A stretch of DNA of 25,795 nucleotides, taken from a virus. This document shows, piece by piece, positions 6,277 to 14,948 of this stretch. Location: positions 1-25,795 of IMG/VR virus record IMGVR_UViG_3300032053_000457. One strand, given 5' to 3'. The position numbers were made by a program, and so were the translations under genes. The stretch's first letter is position 1; every line of letters begins with the position of its first letter. The notes beneath the pieces are model-generated. The model made no database searches and was not told where the DNA came from. It worked only from the letters and a program-made list of their open reading frames with translations.

Positions 6277-8658
6277 CTAGGTAAAGCTATACGCCACCGA
6301 CGGGATCGATACCCGCCCGTCGATCAGGACCGCCTCGTACTCTATCAGCCACGGCGAACCCCCGGGGACGATCGACAGGTCGAGCGCGCTGATCGCGTCC
6401 TGGAACACGCCGCCGCCTACGATCGTGAGCAGGCCGCCTACGCCGACGAAGAAGTTGGGGTTCTCCGGCCTCGCGGCGATCCCGGTTACGAGGCTACCGG
6501 AGCCGCCCCACAGCCTACGGTTGAACCCGAGGAGTTGGGTGATCGGGAAGGGCCAGGAGAAGGTGACGGTGTGCGGCGCCGCTCCGCTGCCGGTTACGCC
6601 GGTAACGACCGGCGGCTCCGGGATCGCCGAGGCGTCGATCTCCGCGTAGTCGGTCGGCGTGTAGTAGACCCCCGTCGCGTTAATGAGGTCGAGGTCAACG
6701 CTCTCGACTGGCTCTCGGAGCTCCCTCGACAGCTTCACTACCCACCACTCATCGGCGGCAGCTAGCCGAACCCGCCCGAGCAGCTGAAGTCCGACGACGG
6801 ACTCTCCCTTCACCTTAACCGTAGTCCGCGCCCGGCGCTTGCCGAAGTAGGTCCAGAGCCTGTCGACGACCTGGTTCAGCCAGGCGTACGTGTCCATGAA
6901 GTCGGACGTGACCTCGAGCGTCGCCCCGCCCTGGCGCGGCGACCCGCGCTGCACCTGCGTGCCGTTGACTCCGCCCACCTTGATGTACGGGTAGAAGAAC
7001 TCCCAGGCCATCGAATCCTGACGCTCGAGGATCTTCGACGTGCCGTCCGGCATCGCGGTCGAGAGGTCGTAGAGCGAGCCGAGGCCGAGGTCGCGGCGCT
7101 GGAAGCAGTAGGTTACCAGGGGGGCACCCGGCGCGCCGGAGAACGTGCAGAACAGGGCGCAGTTACTCACCACGGCGAGCATAGAGAGCGCGTCAGCCAC
7201 GCTCTTCCCGCCGAAGTCCGCGTAGTGTACGACGTTGTCGGAGAAGGCGAGCGCGTTTACGGACGAGGTGAGCGCCCCGCCACATGCGGCGGCGAAGAGC
7301 AGCGTGGCTAGCTGGCTGATCGTCTTGTCGCGGTAGTACGGCGTGGCGAGCACTACGCCGTCCGTCGCGAGCAGGTCAGCCTCGAGGTCGTCCATCAGCC
7401 AGAGCATGTGGTCGGTCAGGTCGGGCGCTGGCGGGGCCGTGTGCGGCCCGGCGAATTGGATCTCCACGACCTGGGTCTGCGCGGCCGTCGTGGCAAACGC
7501 GGTCATCAGCGTCGTATACGAGCCGGTGTTCGCGCTCGTGAGGGTGAGCTTGTCGCCCTCCTGCGCCGAGGTCTTGCCGGTTAGGCCGAGGATCGTAATG
7601 CTCGGACCCATCGACTCGAGGAGCCGCTTTAAGTTCGACTTGCGGATCGAGTAGGTCGGCGCGTTGATGATCGTCCCCGGCCAGGTGTGCGGCGTGATAT
7701 CCGGACCGGCCGGGTAGCCGCCCTGCTTTAGTACGACGTACTTGTTGATGAAGCCCCCGGCGCCTACGATCGTATCGGTGATCTGCCAGAAGACCCCGGC
7801 CGAGTCCTCCAGCCAGTACCCGGTCCAGCACCCGACGTTATAGAGGTTCTTCCCGGTATCCTGGAGGTACTGATGAGTCCCGTCGACCGATCCGACGCTG
7901 AGCGTCCCGCTGTCGCTCTGCCAGTCGTAGCGCGTGGCGAAGATCATCGGCCGGATGGTAAACGAGCCGGTCGGCGGAGGCACCACGACCGGCTGAGTGT
8001 AGGCGCGGCCGGGCGCACGGTGGGGGTTCGTGATCCTCAGCTTGTCGGTCCCTCCGACCCCGACGCCGTAGACGCTGACGATCGTCCAGATGATCTCGTT
8101 CTTGTCGATTAGGCAGTTGTTCGCGACCACCGTCCCCGTCAGCCAGAAGTTACTCGTCTGAACCCAGTAGTCGCTCCCGCCGAGCGAGCCGACCGAGAGG
8201 ATCGTCCCGGCGGTCGAGAGTGCCGGGATCGTCCGCCTCACCGTCTCCGCCGTCCACTGCTCCAGCCGGTGGGGCGGGCCGAGCACCGTGAAGCTTACGG
8301 TTCTCTGCTTGCGGTCGAAGGTTACGGTCTTGAGGTCGACGTCGCCCTGGAACACGAGCGCGCCGTCCTGGTAGATCGAGACGTAGTGGCAGAGCGGGTA
8401 GCGCGCGGTAGGGTCCAGGTTCGCACTCGTGAAGCCGAACAGGTCCCACGCCCCGTCGTCGTTCCTGGCCGTCAGGGTGACGTCCCCGCAGGAGAACTCG
8501 GAGAGGTTCTGCTCGACCTCGGAGAACAGGCTCGGGATGCTCGCGGCGATCACGTCGTAGAAGTGGTACGCACTGATCGACGTCGAGTCGAAGATCGTGT
8601 ACGTCAGCGTCAGGCGCGACGTGAAGTTAGGGACCGCGATGTCGATGCGGAGGCTCAT
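6277..8658 (-). CDS. Tail hub / tail-associated (Tal-like) protein
   Basis: The product has 793 residues. The N-terminal 140 residues (CGDVTLTARNDDGAWDLFG, then LVFQGDVDLKTVTFDRKQRT) resemble hub domains of siphophage tail-tip proteins, in which a measuring frame is followed by a re-derived source-code block. A beta-rich middle is followed by a segment like the closing hub domain (GLQLLGRVRLAAADEWWVVKL). The C-terminal 130 residues look Fn3-like (PPVVTGVTGSGAAPHTVTFSW). I saw no peptidase or lysin motif. It starts 1 base after the preceding stop. Its place after tape measure and distal-tail candidate, and before fibres, fits the central hub at the tail tip. The functional class is secure by context, but the exact family is not assigned. 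Confidence 0.72.
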   Translation of the reverse strand: MSLRIDIAVPNFTSRLTLTYTIFDSTSISAYHFYDVIAASIPSLFSEVEQNLSEFSCGDVTLTARNDDGAWDLFGFTSANLDPTARYPLCHYVSIYQDGALVFQGDVDLKTVTFDRKQRTVSFTVLGPPHRLEQWTAETVRRTIPALSTAGTILSVGSLGGSDYWVQTSNFWLTGTVVANNCLIDKNEIIWTIVSVYGVGVGGTDKLRITNPHRAPGRAYTQPVVVPPPTGSFTIRPMIFATRYDWQSDSGTLSVGSVDGTHQYLQDTGKNLYNVGCWTGYWLEDSAGVFWQITDTIVGAGGFINKYVVLKQGGYPAGPDITPHTWPGTIINAPTYSIRKSNLKRLLESMGPSITILGLTGKTSAQEGDKLTLTSANTGSYTTLMTAFATTAAQTQVVEIQFAGPHTAPPAPDLTDHMLWLMDDLEADLLATDGVVLATPYYRDKTISQLATLLFAAACGGALTSSVNALAFSDNVVHYADFGGKSVADALSMLAVVSNCALFCTFSGAPGAPLVTYCFQRRDLGLGSLYDLSTAMPDGTSKILERQDSMAWEFFYPYIKVGGVNGTQVQRGSPRQGGATLEVTSDFMDTYAWLNQVVDRLWTYFGKRRARTTVKVKGESVVGLQLLGRVRLAAADEWWVVKLSRELREPVESVDLDLINATGVYYTPTDYAEIDASAIPEPPVVTGVTGSGAAPHTVTFSWPFPITQLLGFNRRLWGGSGSLVTGIAARPENPNFFVGVGGLLTIVGGGVFQDAISALDLSIVPGGSPWLIEYEAVLIDGRVSIPSVAYSFT

Positions 8659-8659
8659 G

Positions 8660-9172
8660 TTACCAGTCCGCCGACGCGACGCCCCCGACTACCTGGCGTA
8701 TCGCCTTCTGAGCGAAGGTTACTTCAAGGCCGACCGAGACGTTCTTCCCCGTTACGGAGACGAAGTTGACCTCCGAGTCGACGTAGCAGATCCTGAAGCT
8801 AGAGCCGCCGTTGACCGAGACCTCCAGGTAGTTGCCGACCGTGAATAGGTCGGAGAGTAAGGCGCCGAGCGAGGTCACGTTGACCCCGCCGCCCCCGAGC
8901 ACGCGGCTAGCCGAGCCTCGGACGTACTCCTTGCGCTCCTCCCAGGCTACTGGTAGCCGGTAGCGCACCCCGACCAGGAGTGGGTCCTCGCTATAGTCTA
9001 GGCCAGGCCGCTCGAGCTGCTTCTTCTCCCCGGGGCTGATCGGACCGCAGCGCACCGGCTGGATGGGCGGCATCTCGCCCGGGGCACCGTAGGCGAAGAA
9101 GTAGTGCAGCGGGGTTCCGGACGAATTTTTTGTTCTAAGGCATAAATCGTAGCTCCAGACGAAGATGCTCAT
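8660..9172 (-). CDS. Distal tail (Dit-like) protein candidate
   Basis: The product has 170 residues and no motif I can name securely. It is mixed beta with a Gly/Val-rich C-terminal half (GVNVTSLGALLSDLFTVGNYLEVSVNGG) and an N-terminal half with several Pro and Cys residues. The ATG overlaps the stop of the homing endonuclease as ATGA, and its stop is 1 base from the hub start. In siphophages the gene between tape measure and Tal usually encodes the distal tail protein linking tube to tip. The length is short for a classical Dit with a carbohydrate-binding domain. The assignment rests mainly on gene order. Confidence 0.6.
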   Translation of the reverse strand: MSIFVWSYDLCLRTKNSSGTPLHYFFAYGAPGEMPPIQPVRCGPISPGEKKQLERPGLDYSEDPLLVGVRYRLPVAWEERKEYVRGSASRVLGGGGVNVTSLGALLSDLFTVGNYLEVSVNGGSSFRICYVDSEVNFVSVTGKNVSVGLEVTFAQKAIRQVVGGVASADW

Positions 9173-9993
9173 GGTCGCACCCCGAAAGGAGTGGCAATAA
9201 CTAGCCTTTCGCGTGCAAAGTAAGCACGCCTGGCTTCGGACATTTTCGCGCGCGTCTGCGGTGAACGCTTCTTGCCGAGGTTTGCCGCAGTAGTCTTGGC
9301 ATGTGCTGCTGCCCTATAAGGGCTATTGCGGAGACCCTCGGAGATCTTCGCGCGGTGCTCAGCAGTTAGGGTTTTGCCGCGCTGGGCCTTCGAGATGTTC
9401 GCATAATGCTCAGCCGTAAAGGGTGGTCGCTTTCTTCCCTTCCAGGCCGCGGAGAGTTTTGCTCGATGCTCGGCGCTAAGGATTATCCCGCGATGTCCGG
9501 CGGCAATCTTCGCCCGCGTCTCCGGGCTGCGCGCTCCCCTCCGCCGGTTTGACTCTCCGATCCGTGCGCACCACTCGGCATTGCGAGGAATACGGCTCAT
9601 AAATGCACTAATTCTTCCTCGCGCTTCTGCGCTCCACATCCTTCGACGATTAGCACCCGCTACGGCAGCGCCTGCCGCCGGGCTTACACCATCGCCACCA
9701 TCCGTCCCGTTTACAAGCCGATAATTTCGGGCGCGGAAATTCGCAATAAGCGCGATCTCACACCGCTTCGCTTCCTTGGTTGATTCGAGAATCGCCACGG
9801 TCCGTATTATAGGGCGCAAGGAATCAGCAAGGATACTGCGCAGCCAGTGAAGTTTACGGGTACCTCCACTATAACGCGCCTCATAGAGGTGACTCTTGAG
9901 CCGCTCCTTTGCTGTCTTCGATGTCCACCCAACGTATCGGACTTCTCCAGTTCGCGGATCAGCTAGGGTATAGAGGCTAATGATCACATTCAC
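9169..9993 (-). CDS. GIY-YIG homing endonuclease with NUMOD3 repeats
   Basis: The product has 274 residues. Residues 1-100 form a GIY-YIG nuclease domain: the first half-motif appears as SLYTL (6-10), the second as YVG (20-22), then R31 in RLKSHLYEAR and E79 in CEIALIANF as the likely metal-binding Glu. Residues 121-257 carry six NUMOD3-like DNA-binding units of the form SAEHRAKLSAAWKG (about 121, 156, 173, 193, 210 and 244). This is a free-standing phage homing endonuclease that presumably cuts tail-region DNA of relatives lacking it. It sits between tape measure and distal-tail genes with a 4-base ATGA overlap on both sides. Hand-counted lines inside it are 52-62% GC, against 68% in a tape-measure line, which supports separate ancestry. 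Confidence 0.92.
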   Translation of the reverse strand: MNVIISLYTLADPRTGEVRYVGWTSKTAKERLKSHLYEARYSGGTRKLHWLRSILADSLRPIIRTVAILESTKEAKRCEIALIANFRARNYRLVNGTDGGDGVSPAAGAAVAGANRRRMWSAEARGRISAFMSRIPRNAEWCARIGESNRRRGARSPETRAKIAAGHRGIILSAEHRAKLSAAWKGRKRPPFTAEHYANISKAQRGKTLTAEHRAKISEGLRNSPYRAAAHAKTTAANLGKKRSPQTRAKMSEARRAYFARERLVIATPFGVRP

Positions 9994-11888
9994 TGGCCGC
10001 CTCCCCCTATTGTCGTAGCCTTGCGGTTCACGATCCCGCGGTCGTAGGAGCGCGACCCAGGACGTAGGATCCGCTGGAACTGCCTGGCGGTCTGCACCGC
10101 GCCGTCGCCCGTGAGCGTGTTGATCGTAATGTTGCTCGGCTGGTTAACCGTGCTCTGTACGCTAGTCGTCGAGACCGGGCTGGGCGCGGTCGGCGCCCCG
10201 GTGTAGACCATCGGTGGCATGGTAGCGGAAGCGGCCCCCGCGCTGGCACCCCCGGCGATGCCCGGCTCCGTCTGTGTAATCTGCTTAACCTGCATCAGGC
10301 CGGCCGCGATGACCGCCGCAGCGGCGATGAACGAGAAGGGGGGCGGGTAGGCAGAGAGCGCCTTCGTTGCGCCTTCATAGGTATTGATGAGCGCCTGCGC
10401 GACGGCTACTCCCTTGACGTTTCCGAACTGGCTAAGGGCGAACTTCGTCGCGTCGAGCATGCTCGCCTGATCGAGCTTGGCCTTCGCGTTGACGAGGTCC
10501 GCCTCGATCCGCTCCTGCGTCTGGGCGGACGTCATCTCCGTGGCCTCGATCTCGCGAAGCTCGTCGATCTTCGCTTGAAGCTCGGCCATCGTCCAGTTCT
10601 TGTACTTGCTAGCTAGCTCCTTGTGGATCTTGTCGACCTTCTCGGCGTTCTTGCGCCACTCCTCCACCTGACGGGCGAGGGCTTCCTTGACCATCTTCTC
10701 TTCGACCTTGAAGGGCATCCCGGTTAGCGGGTCGATAGCGTCGACGTCCGTGATCGGTCTGGCTTTCGGGAGTGTTTGTAGTTTCTCCTCCGGCTTCTTC
10801 ATCTTCTCGCGGATGATGGCGATATCCTTCGCGAGCTGCTCCTGGCCGGTCTTTACGTGGGTGTTGCTCTTGTCCCAGGCATCGTTCACGTCCTTCGTCA
10901 TCTTCTGGACGTGGGCCTGGGCCTTCTCTAGGTCCGCGATGATCGTATCGCCGAACCCAGCAATTTCCCACTTCGCCTTTTTAAAGTTACCGGTGAGGTA
11001 ATCCTTGATGGCGAGGCCTAACGTCTTGACGTGCGTGATGAATGAGACGACCAGCGTGGTCGTGTAGACTAAGCCGCCCGCGATGAATACGAGGCCCTTC
11101 GAGAATGCCTTCAGTAGGGAGCCCTCGCCCGTTACCCCCGTGTCCATTACGATGCCGCCGATCGCGTCCTTGGTCTCTTGCCACGCGACCTTCGCGCGGG
11201 CCATCTTCATGGCGGCCGTCTCGACTGCGGCTCCGGCGTCCCCGTAGTCCTTGTAGAGGATCACCGTCGCCGCCCCTAAGTCTCCAGTCGTCTTGATGAG
11301 GTCGCGGAGGAGGTTCTGGAACGGCCCCACCCCTCGGATCGTTCCCGTCGCAATCGCCCTCGAGAGCGCGGTGACGTTGCCCTCGAACTCTCCGATGCCC
11401 CGCGCCGCCGCCCCAGCGGAGATTTCGACGAGCCTCTGCGCGGAACTAACGTCCCTCGTCACGGCCATCGTCTGAGTTAGGGCCGGAATGAGCACGTTCT
11501 TATCGAGGCCGGCGGCCTTCTGCATCTCGAAGACCCACGCGCGCGTGCTGATGACCTGCGCGTCGGTCGCGTGGCCTAAGAGCCTCGTATTCGCCGCGAG
11601 CTGCGTGAGGAGCTTGTCTTCCTCGACCGCGCCCTTAAACGAGTCCCAAACTAGCCTAACTACCGCCGCGAACCCGACGAATTGGGCGATGAGGCTGACG
11701 ACCTTCCCCTTCAGGCCGTCCAATGCGCCACCATGCTGCTCGGTAGCGGTCTTCGCCTGGGCTTGCTGCTGAATGTGCTGCGCGGTCGTCGCGTTCAGCT
11801 TCTCGAGTTGAGCGCCAACGTCCTTAAGCTTAGCGTCATCGCTCGTCCAGCCGATCTTCGTCGCGATCTCGTAGTTCTGGTCGGCCAT
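9990..11888 (-). CDS. Tail tape measure protein
   Basis: The product has 632 residues, short for this family. It sets tail length and is packed in the tail lumen. The N-terminus is helical with a Gln-rich coil (QHIQQQAQAKTATEQHGG), followed by a hydrophobic stretch at about 63-80. Residues 92-200 show a conserved tape-measure pattern (LGHATDAQVISTRAWVFEMQKAAGL, with NVTALSRAIATGT). A second hydrophobic stretch lies at about 265-288, followed by a long charged coiled-coil region and a C-terminal QPSNITINTLTGDG beta motif. By the usual proportionality of about 1.5 angstrom per residue, a tail of very roughly 95 nm is expected. It starts inside the preceding stop (TGATG) and ends in ATGA with the endonuclease gene. 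Confidence 0.92.
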   Translation of the reverse strand: MADQNYEIATKIGWTSDDAKLKDVGAQLEKLNATTAQHIQQQAQAKTATEQHGGALDGLKGKVVSLIAQFVGFAAVVRLVWDSFKGAVEEDKLLTQLAANTRLLGHATDAQVISTRAWVFEMQKAAGLDKNVLIPALTQTMAVTRDVSSAQRLVEISAGAAARGIGEFEGNVTALSRAIATGTIRGVGPFQNLLRDLIKTTGDLGAATVILYKDYGDAGAAVETAAMKMARAKVAWQETKDAIGGIVMDTGVTGEGSLLKAFSKGLVFIAGGLVYTTTLVVSFITHVKTLGLAIKDYLTGNFKKAKWEIAGFGDTIIADLEKAQAHVQKMTKDVNDAWDKSNTHVKTGQEQLAKDIAIIREKMKKPEEKLQTLPKARPITDVDAIDPLTGMPFKVEEKMVKEALARQVEEWRKNAEKVDKIHKELASKYKNWTMAELQAKIDELREIEATEMTSAQTQERIEADLVNAKAKLDQASMLDATKFALSQFGNVKGVAVAQALINTYEGATKALSAYPPPFSFIAAAAVIAAGLMQVKQITQTEPGIAGGASAGAASATMPPMVYTGAPTAPSPVSTTSVQSTVNQPSNITINTLTGDGAVQTARQFQRILRPGSRSYDRGIVNRKATTIGGGGQ

Positions 11889-12457
11889 CAGTTCACCCTG
11901 AACCCGACGCTAGCGAACAGGTCCCGGTCGTCCTTATCGAGCGGCGCCGCCTCGGGCTCCGTCTCCCCGGTGAGGGCCTCCGCCGTCGCTAGGAACTCCT
12001 GCATCGGTTTGAGCAGCCAGTCCCTAGGGTCCATCTTGAAACGGTCTCCTAGGTTGACCGCCATGACCGTGATGCTAACCCCCTTCTCTCCCGGCTTCGG
12101 CGTCATCGCGTCGAAGATGTAGGGCCAGTCGTTGACCCTCTGTGACGCCAGGAAGACCTCGACTGCCTGCTCCGGCGTGATCCTGTCGAGGTGCCCCCGC
12201 TTGACCCTAGGCTCGACGAGCAGGGGTACCATCGGGGCGATCGCCGCCGTCGGGAAGCGGGCGATCAGCCCGGCGATACCCTCGTCGGTACTGGGCATCG
12301 CCTTGCTAATCTTCCCGATCACCGGCAGGAGCTGCTGGACGGCCAGGACCGAGAGCGGGACCGCGGCGTACCAGCCGCCTCCCACCCTGAGTGGTCCAAG
12401 CCTCCGGCCGCCTATCCTGACCGGCTCCCAGGTGCGGAGGAAGTGCCGGTCGGCCAC
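11888..12457 (-). CDS. Tail assembly chaperone candidate
   Basis: The product has 189 residues and the start is GTG. It lies between tail tube and tape-measure genes, where siphophages encode the gpG/gpGT-type tail assembly chaperones. Residues 91-190 (ITPEQAVEVFLASQ, MAVNLGDRFKMDPRDWLL) resemble a helical tail-adaptor fold. The N-terminal 90 residues are hydrophobic and Pro-rich, and I do not recognise them. No second overlapping frame is available because the tape measure starts at the stop codon (TGATG), so the usual programmed frameshift product seems absent. No clear ribosome binding site precedes the GTG, so coupling to the tube gene is likely. Confidence 0.6.
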   Translation of the reverse strand: MADRHFLRTWEPVRIGGRRLGPLRVGGGWYAAVPLSVLAVQQLLPVIGKISKAMPSTDEGIAGLIARFPTAAIAPMVPLLVEPRVKRGHLDRITPEQAVEVFLASQRVNDWPYIFDAMTPKPGEKGVSITVMAVNLGDRFKMDPRDWLLKPMQEFLATAEALTGETEPEAAPLDKDDRDLFASVGFRVN

Positions 12458-12459
12458 GG

Positions 12460-13032
12460 CTACACGGTGTCTGCGATCTTGCCGATCTGGTCCTGGGTCA
12501 CGCTCGCCGTGACGGTCGTGTCGAGGAGGGCGTGGAACGTGAACTTGTAGACCGTCTCGTCGCCCCTGACGAGCTTCATATTCAGCGCTGGCTCCTGGAC
12601 GCAGCGCCAGATCGTATGCGTCCGCGTGTGGTAGGTGTCCGATCCGGGCTTCATCCCGCCGACGTTAGGCGCGCTGATCCGGAGCTGCCAGTAGTTGCCC
12701 CCGGTCGGCTGCCCCCACGGGAAGATCGCGCTCGTGGCACCCGTGACCTGGACCTTGGCGACGAGTTCCCCGAGGGCGTTCGCCAGCTTCTTGAGGTCGG
12801 CCTGGAGCACCTCGAACGTGATCGTAGCCTCCGCCTTCGTCGGGTAGGCGTCTAGCGGGTAGAGGCTGTTGTCGGCCTCTAGCTGCTTGAACGTCTGCTT
12901 GATGTCGACGGCGAGCCCACGGACGGCCCCCAGGTCGAGGAACGATCCGGCACCGCCCGCCGTCACCCAGGGCGAGAGCTCTACCTGGGCAAGGACGCCA
13001 CGCTGTAGGTCAAGGCTGTTCAGGGTTAGCAT
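12460..13032 (-). CDS. Major tail tube protein
   Basis: The product has 190 residues. The ATG follows GGAGGAG at 7-base spacing and sits right after the stop of the small acidic gene. The sequence is beta-strand rich with one central helix (VLQADLKKLANALGE), and strands such as YWQLRISAP and VYKFTFHALLD fit the conserved tail tube fold. Its position upstream of the chaperone candidate and tape measure supports this. No sheath gene is adjacent, which points to a non-contractile tail. The family was assigned by fold pattern and gene order, without a database match. Confidence 0.78.
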   Translation of the reverse strand: MLTLNSLDLQRGVLAQVELSPWVTAGGAGSFLDLGAVRGLAVDIKQTFKQLEADNSLYPLDAYPTKAEATITFEVLQADLKKLANALGELVAKVQVTGATSAIFPWGQPTGGNYWQLRISAPNVGGMKPGSDTYHTRTHTIWRCVQEPALNMKLVRGDETVYKFTFHALLDTTVTASVTQDQIGKIADTV

Positions 13033-13036
13033 CGTC

Positions 13037-13246
13037 TTACTCCTCCTCGCTCGCGACGAGCACTCCGCGCTCGACGAGCTGGTCGATGTTGCGCTTGGTC
13101 TGCGGGGGGGCGGCCTCGTACTGCTCCTCCGAGATCACGTCGTGCGGCGAGAACGGGGTCTCGAACCCTTCTGTGAGCTCCAGATACCACCGGAGCGGAG
13201 CCACCGCCGCGGGCCCCTCGAACTTCCAAACCTTCTTTACTTCCAT
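13037..13246 (-). CDS. Small acidic protein upstream of the tail tube gene
   Basis: The product has 69 residues. I chose ATG 13246 because GGAGAG lies just upstream. A longer reading from 13312 adds only basic residues overlapping the tail terminator gene. The protein begins MEVKKVWKFEGP, holds a WYLELTEGFETPFSPHDVISEEQYE segment and ends in a helix (TKRNIDQLVERGVLVASEEE). This looks like a short adaptor with a small C-terminal domain that recurs in phage genomes near tail genes. The function is unknown. Confidence 0.75.
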   Translation of the reverse strand: MEVKKVWKFEGPAAVAPLRWYLELTEGFETPFSPHDVISEEQYEAAPPQTKRNIDQLVERGVLVASEEE

Positions 13247-13250
13247 GACG

Positions 13251-13260
13251 CTCTCCTTTC
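13251..13260 (-). promoter_or_regulatory. Ribosome binding site deciding the start at 13246
   Basis: GAAAGGAGAG precedes ATG 13246 by 4 bases and spans the stop region of the preceding gene. It argues against the upstream in-frame start at 13312. Confidence 0.65.
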
Positions 13261-13262
13261 CC

Positions 13263-13715
13263 TTAGCCGAGCGCGGTCTCCCGCGCGAACCTGACCCTGA
13301 TCGGGTACTCAAGTTGTCCCTCTCCCCTCAGGCCCGGATGGCCGGAGCGAACGCCGTCCTCGAGCAGGGCGTAGCTCACTCCGGCGATCCCGAGGCTGAT
13401 GTCGAAGAGCAGGTCGAGGACCGCCTCGACCTCGTTCAACTGATCTTGCACAAGGCCCTGGTTCTCGGTGCTCGAGCGCGTCGCTACGAGCAGCGTCGCG
13501 TGGACCTCCACCTTCATGTAGACGCCGGATTCGACGTCAACGAGCCTGCTACCCTGCTCCTCGATCCAGCACGCGGGAGTCGACTCCGGCATGATCCCCG
13601 AAGGATCGACTTCGAGGTCGCGCTGCGCCTTCGACCCCTGGCCGAACGCCTGCTGGAGGAGGTCCTGGTACCTCCGCGTTAGGTCCTGCATCACCACGTT
13701 GCGCCTACAGGGCAT
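13263..13715 (-). CDS. Tail terminator / tail completion protein candidate
   Basis: The product has 150 residues. The N-terminal helix (MQDLTRRYQDLLQQAFGQG) is followed by a beta sheet with YMKVEVHATLLVATRS and a second helix (QLNEVEAVLDLLFDIS). This order resembles the gpU-like or minor tail terminator fold that caps the tube. It lies between the gp10-like gene and the tail tube gene, the standard place. It overlaps the upstream gene by 11 bases. GGGGGA lies 9 bases before the ATG at 13715, and the internal ATG at 13691 has no comparable site. Function is assigned by position and secondary-structure impression. Confidence 0.65.
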   Translation of the reverse strand: MPCRRNVVMQDLTRRYQDLLQQAFGQGSKAQRDLEVDPSGIMPESTPACWIEEQGSRLVDVESGVYMKVEVHATLLVATRSSTENQGLVQDQLNEVEAVLDLLFDISLGIAGVSYALLEDGVRSGHPGLRGEGQLEYPIRVRFARETALG

Positions 13716-14343
13716 CTGGATTAGTCCCCCGAAGGAAGGCGGGCACGACCTTCATCGCGTGCTCCCCGATCCTGTTTCCCGCGAACTTCCAGCCGCTCGA
13801 CCACCAGTGCCGCGCCCTCAGCGTTACCTCCCGCCTGAGGACGTACCAGGCCTCGAAGTGCCGGTTCTTCCCCTCTCCCCTAGTGATTCCTACGACCTCC
13901 TTACCCTTCGGCCGGAAGAACGGGCTACCGTCCGGGGCGAGCGCGCCCCTAATGCTCTCTGCCCGCTCTCCGGAAGGTCCGAAGAGGTCCCGAGCCGCCC
14001 CCGCCTTCGTCCTGGCCGGCGGCAGCGGGATGATGAGCGACTGGGCCCGGGTAGGCCGGATCGTAGCGCCGGTCTCCTGGACCCTCCCGATGACCGCCCC
14101 GAGCTGGCCCCTAGGCAGCCCGACGGTCAGGCTGGTCGGCGTCTCCTCGACCGCCTTCAGGCTCATCGCGACGTAGCGCGCGAAGCCCCCCGTCCGGCGC
14201 ATGAGCAGGTCGTCGTTCAGGTTCGTCAGGACCTGCCTGGTACCGTCCGCGACGACCCTCCTTGCCAGCGCCTTGCCCAGCTTCGGGGCGTCCAGCCCGA
14301 GCTTCTGGTAGATCACGATGGCCTCGGCGATGGAGATCTGCAC
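13705..14343 (-). CDS. HK97 gp10-like head-tail joining / tail component protein
   Basis: The product has 212 residues. The start is GTG, sharing its G with the TAG of the connector gene (TAGTG). The N-terminus is helical (LGLDAPKLGKALARRVVADG), then comes a basic, Pro-rich middle (ATIRPTRAQSLIIPLPPAR) and a C-terminal RHWWSSGWKFAGN segment near the end. The length, basic character and place between connector and tail terminator suit the HK97 gp10 / neck-protein family, which helps join head and tail. The homology is not certain. Confidence 0.62.
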   Translation of the reverse strand: MQISIAEAIVIYQKLGLDAPKLGKALARRVVADGTRQVLTNLNDDLLMRRTGGFARYVAMSLKAVEETPTSLTVGLPRGQLGAVIGRVQETGATIRPTRAQSLIIPLPPARTKAGAARDLFGPSGERAESIRGALAPDGSPFFRPKGKEVVGITRGEGKNRHFEAWYVLRREVTLRARHWWSSGWKFAGNRIGEHAMKVVPAFLRGTNPDAL

Positions 14344-14930
14344 TAGAAGACCCGCCCGTAGTAGTCGATCGTCGTCTGCATGAAGTGGTAATCCTTCGAG
14401 TTCCTTGCCAGCTGGCCGATCCTCTCAGCCCCCAGCGTGCTCGACGTGATCCCGAGCCTATTCGTCTCCTCGAGGAGCAGCCACGTCAGCATGGCGACGA
14501 CCTGTTGAACGTCCTCCGGGATCGGCGAGAAGCCGACCGTCGCGACTAGCTGGACGTTGCCGACGCCTAAGGGCCACGGGCGCCCGATCGCTAGAAGATA
14601 ACGCTGCGAGGGGTGGATGATGTAGTCCTGCGCGGCGTACTGCGCCCCGAAGGCGAGTTGGGCCCAGGCCTCGTTCTCGACGAGGACCGAGGCGACCGCC
14701 GCAATCGGCCAGTCGCCGAGGAGCGAGAGGACCTTGTTGCCCCTCCCGGAGAGCAGGTAGTTCTTCGCCGCTGACGTGATATCCCGCCCGACCGCGTTCG
14801 TGAACCACTGAGAGGCCGCATTCAGGCACGCCGTAGCCCTCGCTAGCAGGCTATCGTTGTCCTCGAACTTCCCGCCCTGAGACGGGGGCCTAACCTTCTC
14901 GACCCTCGCGATGGTGGTTAACGCCGCCAC
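14343..14930 (-). CDS. Head-tail connector (gp6-like adaptor)
   Basis: The product has 195 residues with a GTG start and a GGAG site 8 bases upstream. It is mainly alpha-helical: an N-terminal helix (ATACLNAASQWFTNAVGRDI), a beta hairpin (KNYLLSGRGNKVLSLLGDWP) and C-terminal helices (VQQVVAMLTWLLLEETNR). This order, with a hydrophobic two-strand segment between helices, matches gp6/gp15-type adaptors that bind beneath the portal ring. It is the first gene after the major capsid gene and its hairpin, which supports the role. Confidence 0.72.
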   Translation of the reverse strand: MAALTTIARVEKVRPPSQGGKFEDNDSLLARATACLNAASQWFTNAVGRDITSAAKNYLLSGRGNKVLSLLGDWPIAAVASVLVENEAWAQLAFGAQYAAQDYIIHPSQRYLLAIGRPWPLGVGNVQLVATVGFSPIPEDVQQVVAMLTWLLLEETNRLGITSSTLGAERIGQLARNSKDYHFMQTTIDYYGRVF

Positions 14931-14948
14931 GCTCTAGACTCCGTACTT

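Noticed and set aside
13247-13312. N-terminal extension of the small acidic protein from 13312
   Set aside because: The extra 22 residues are basic shadow sequence of the preceding gene, whereas ATG 13246 has a strong GGAGAG site.
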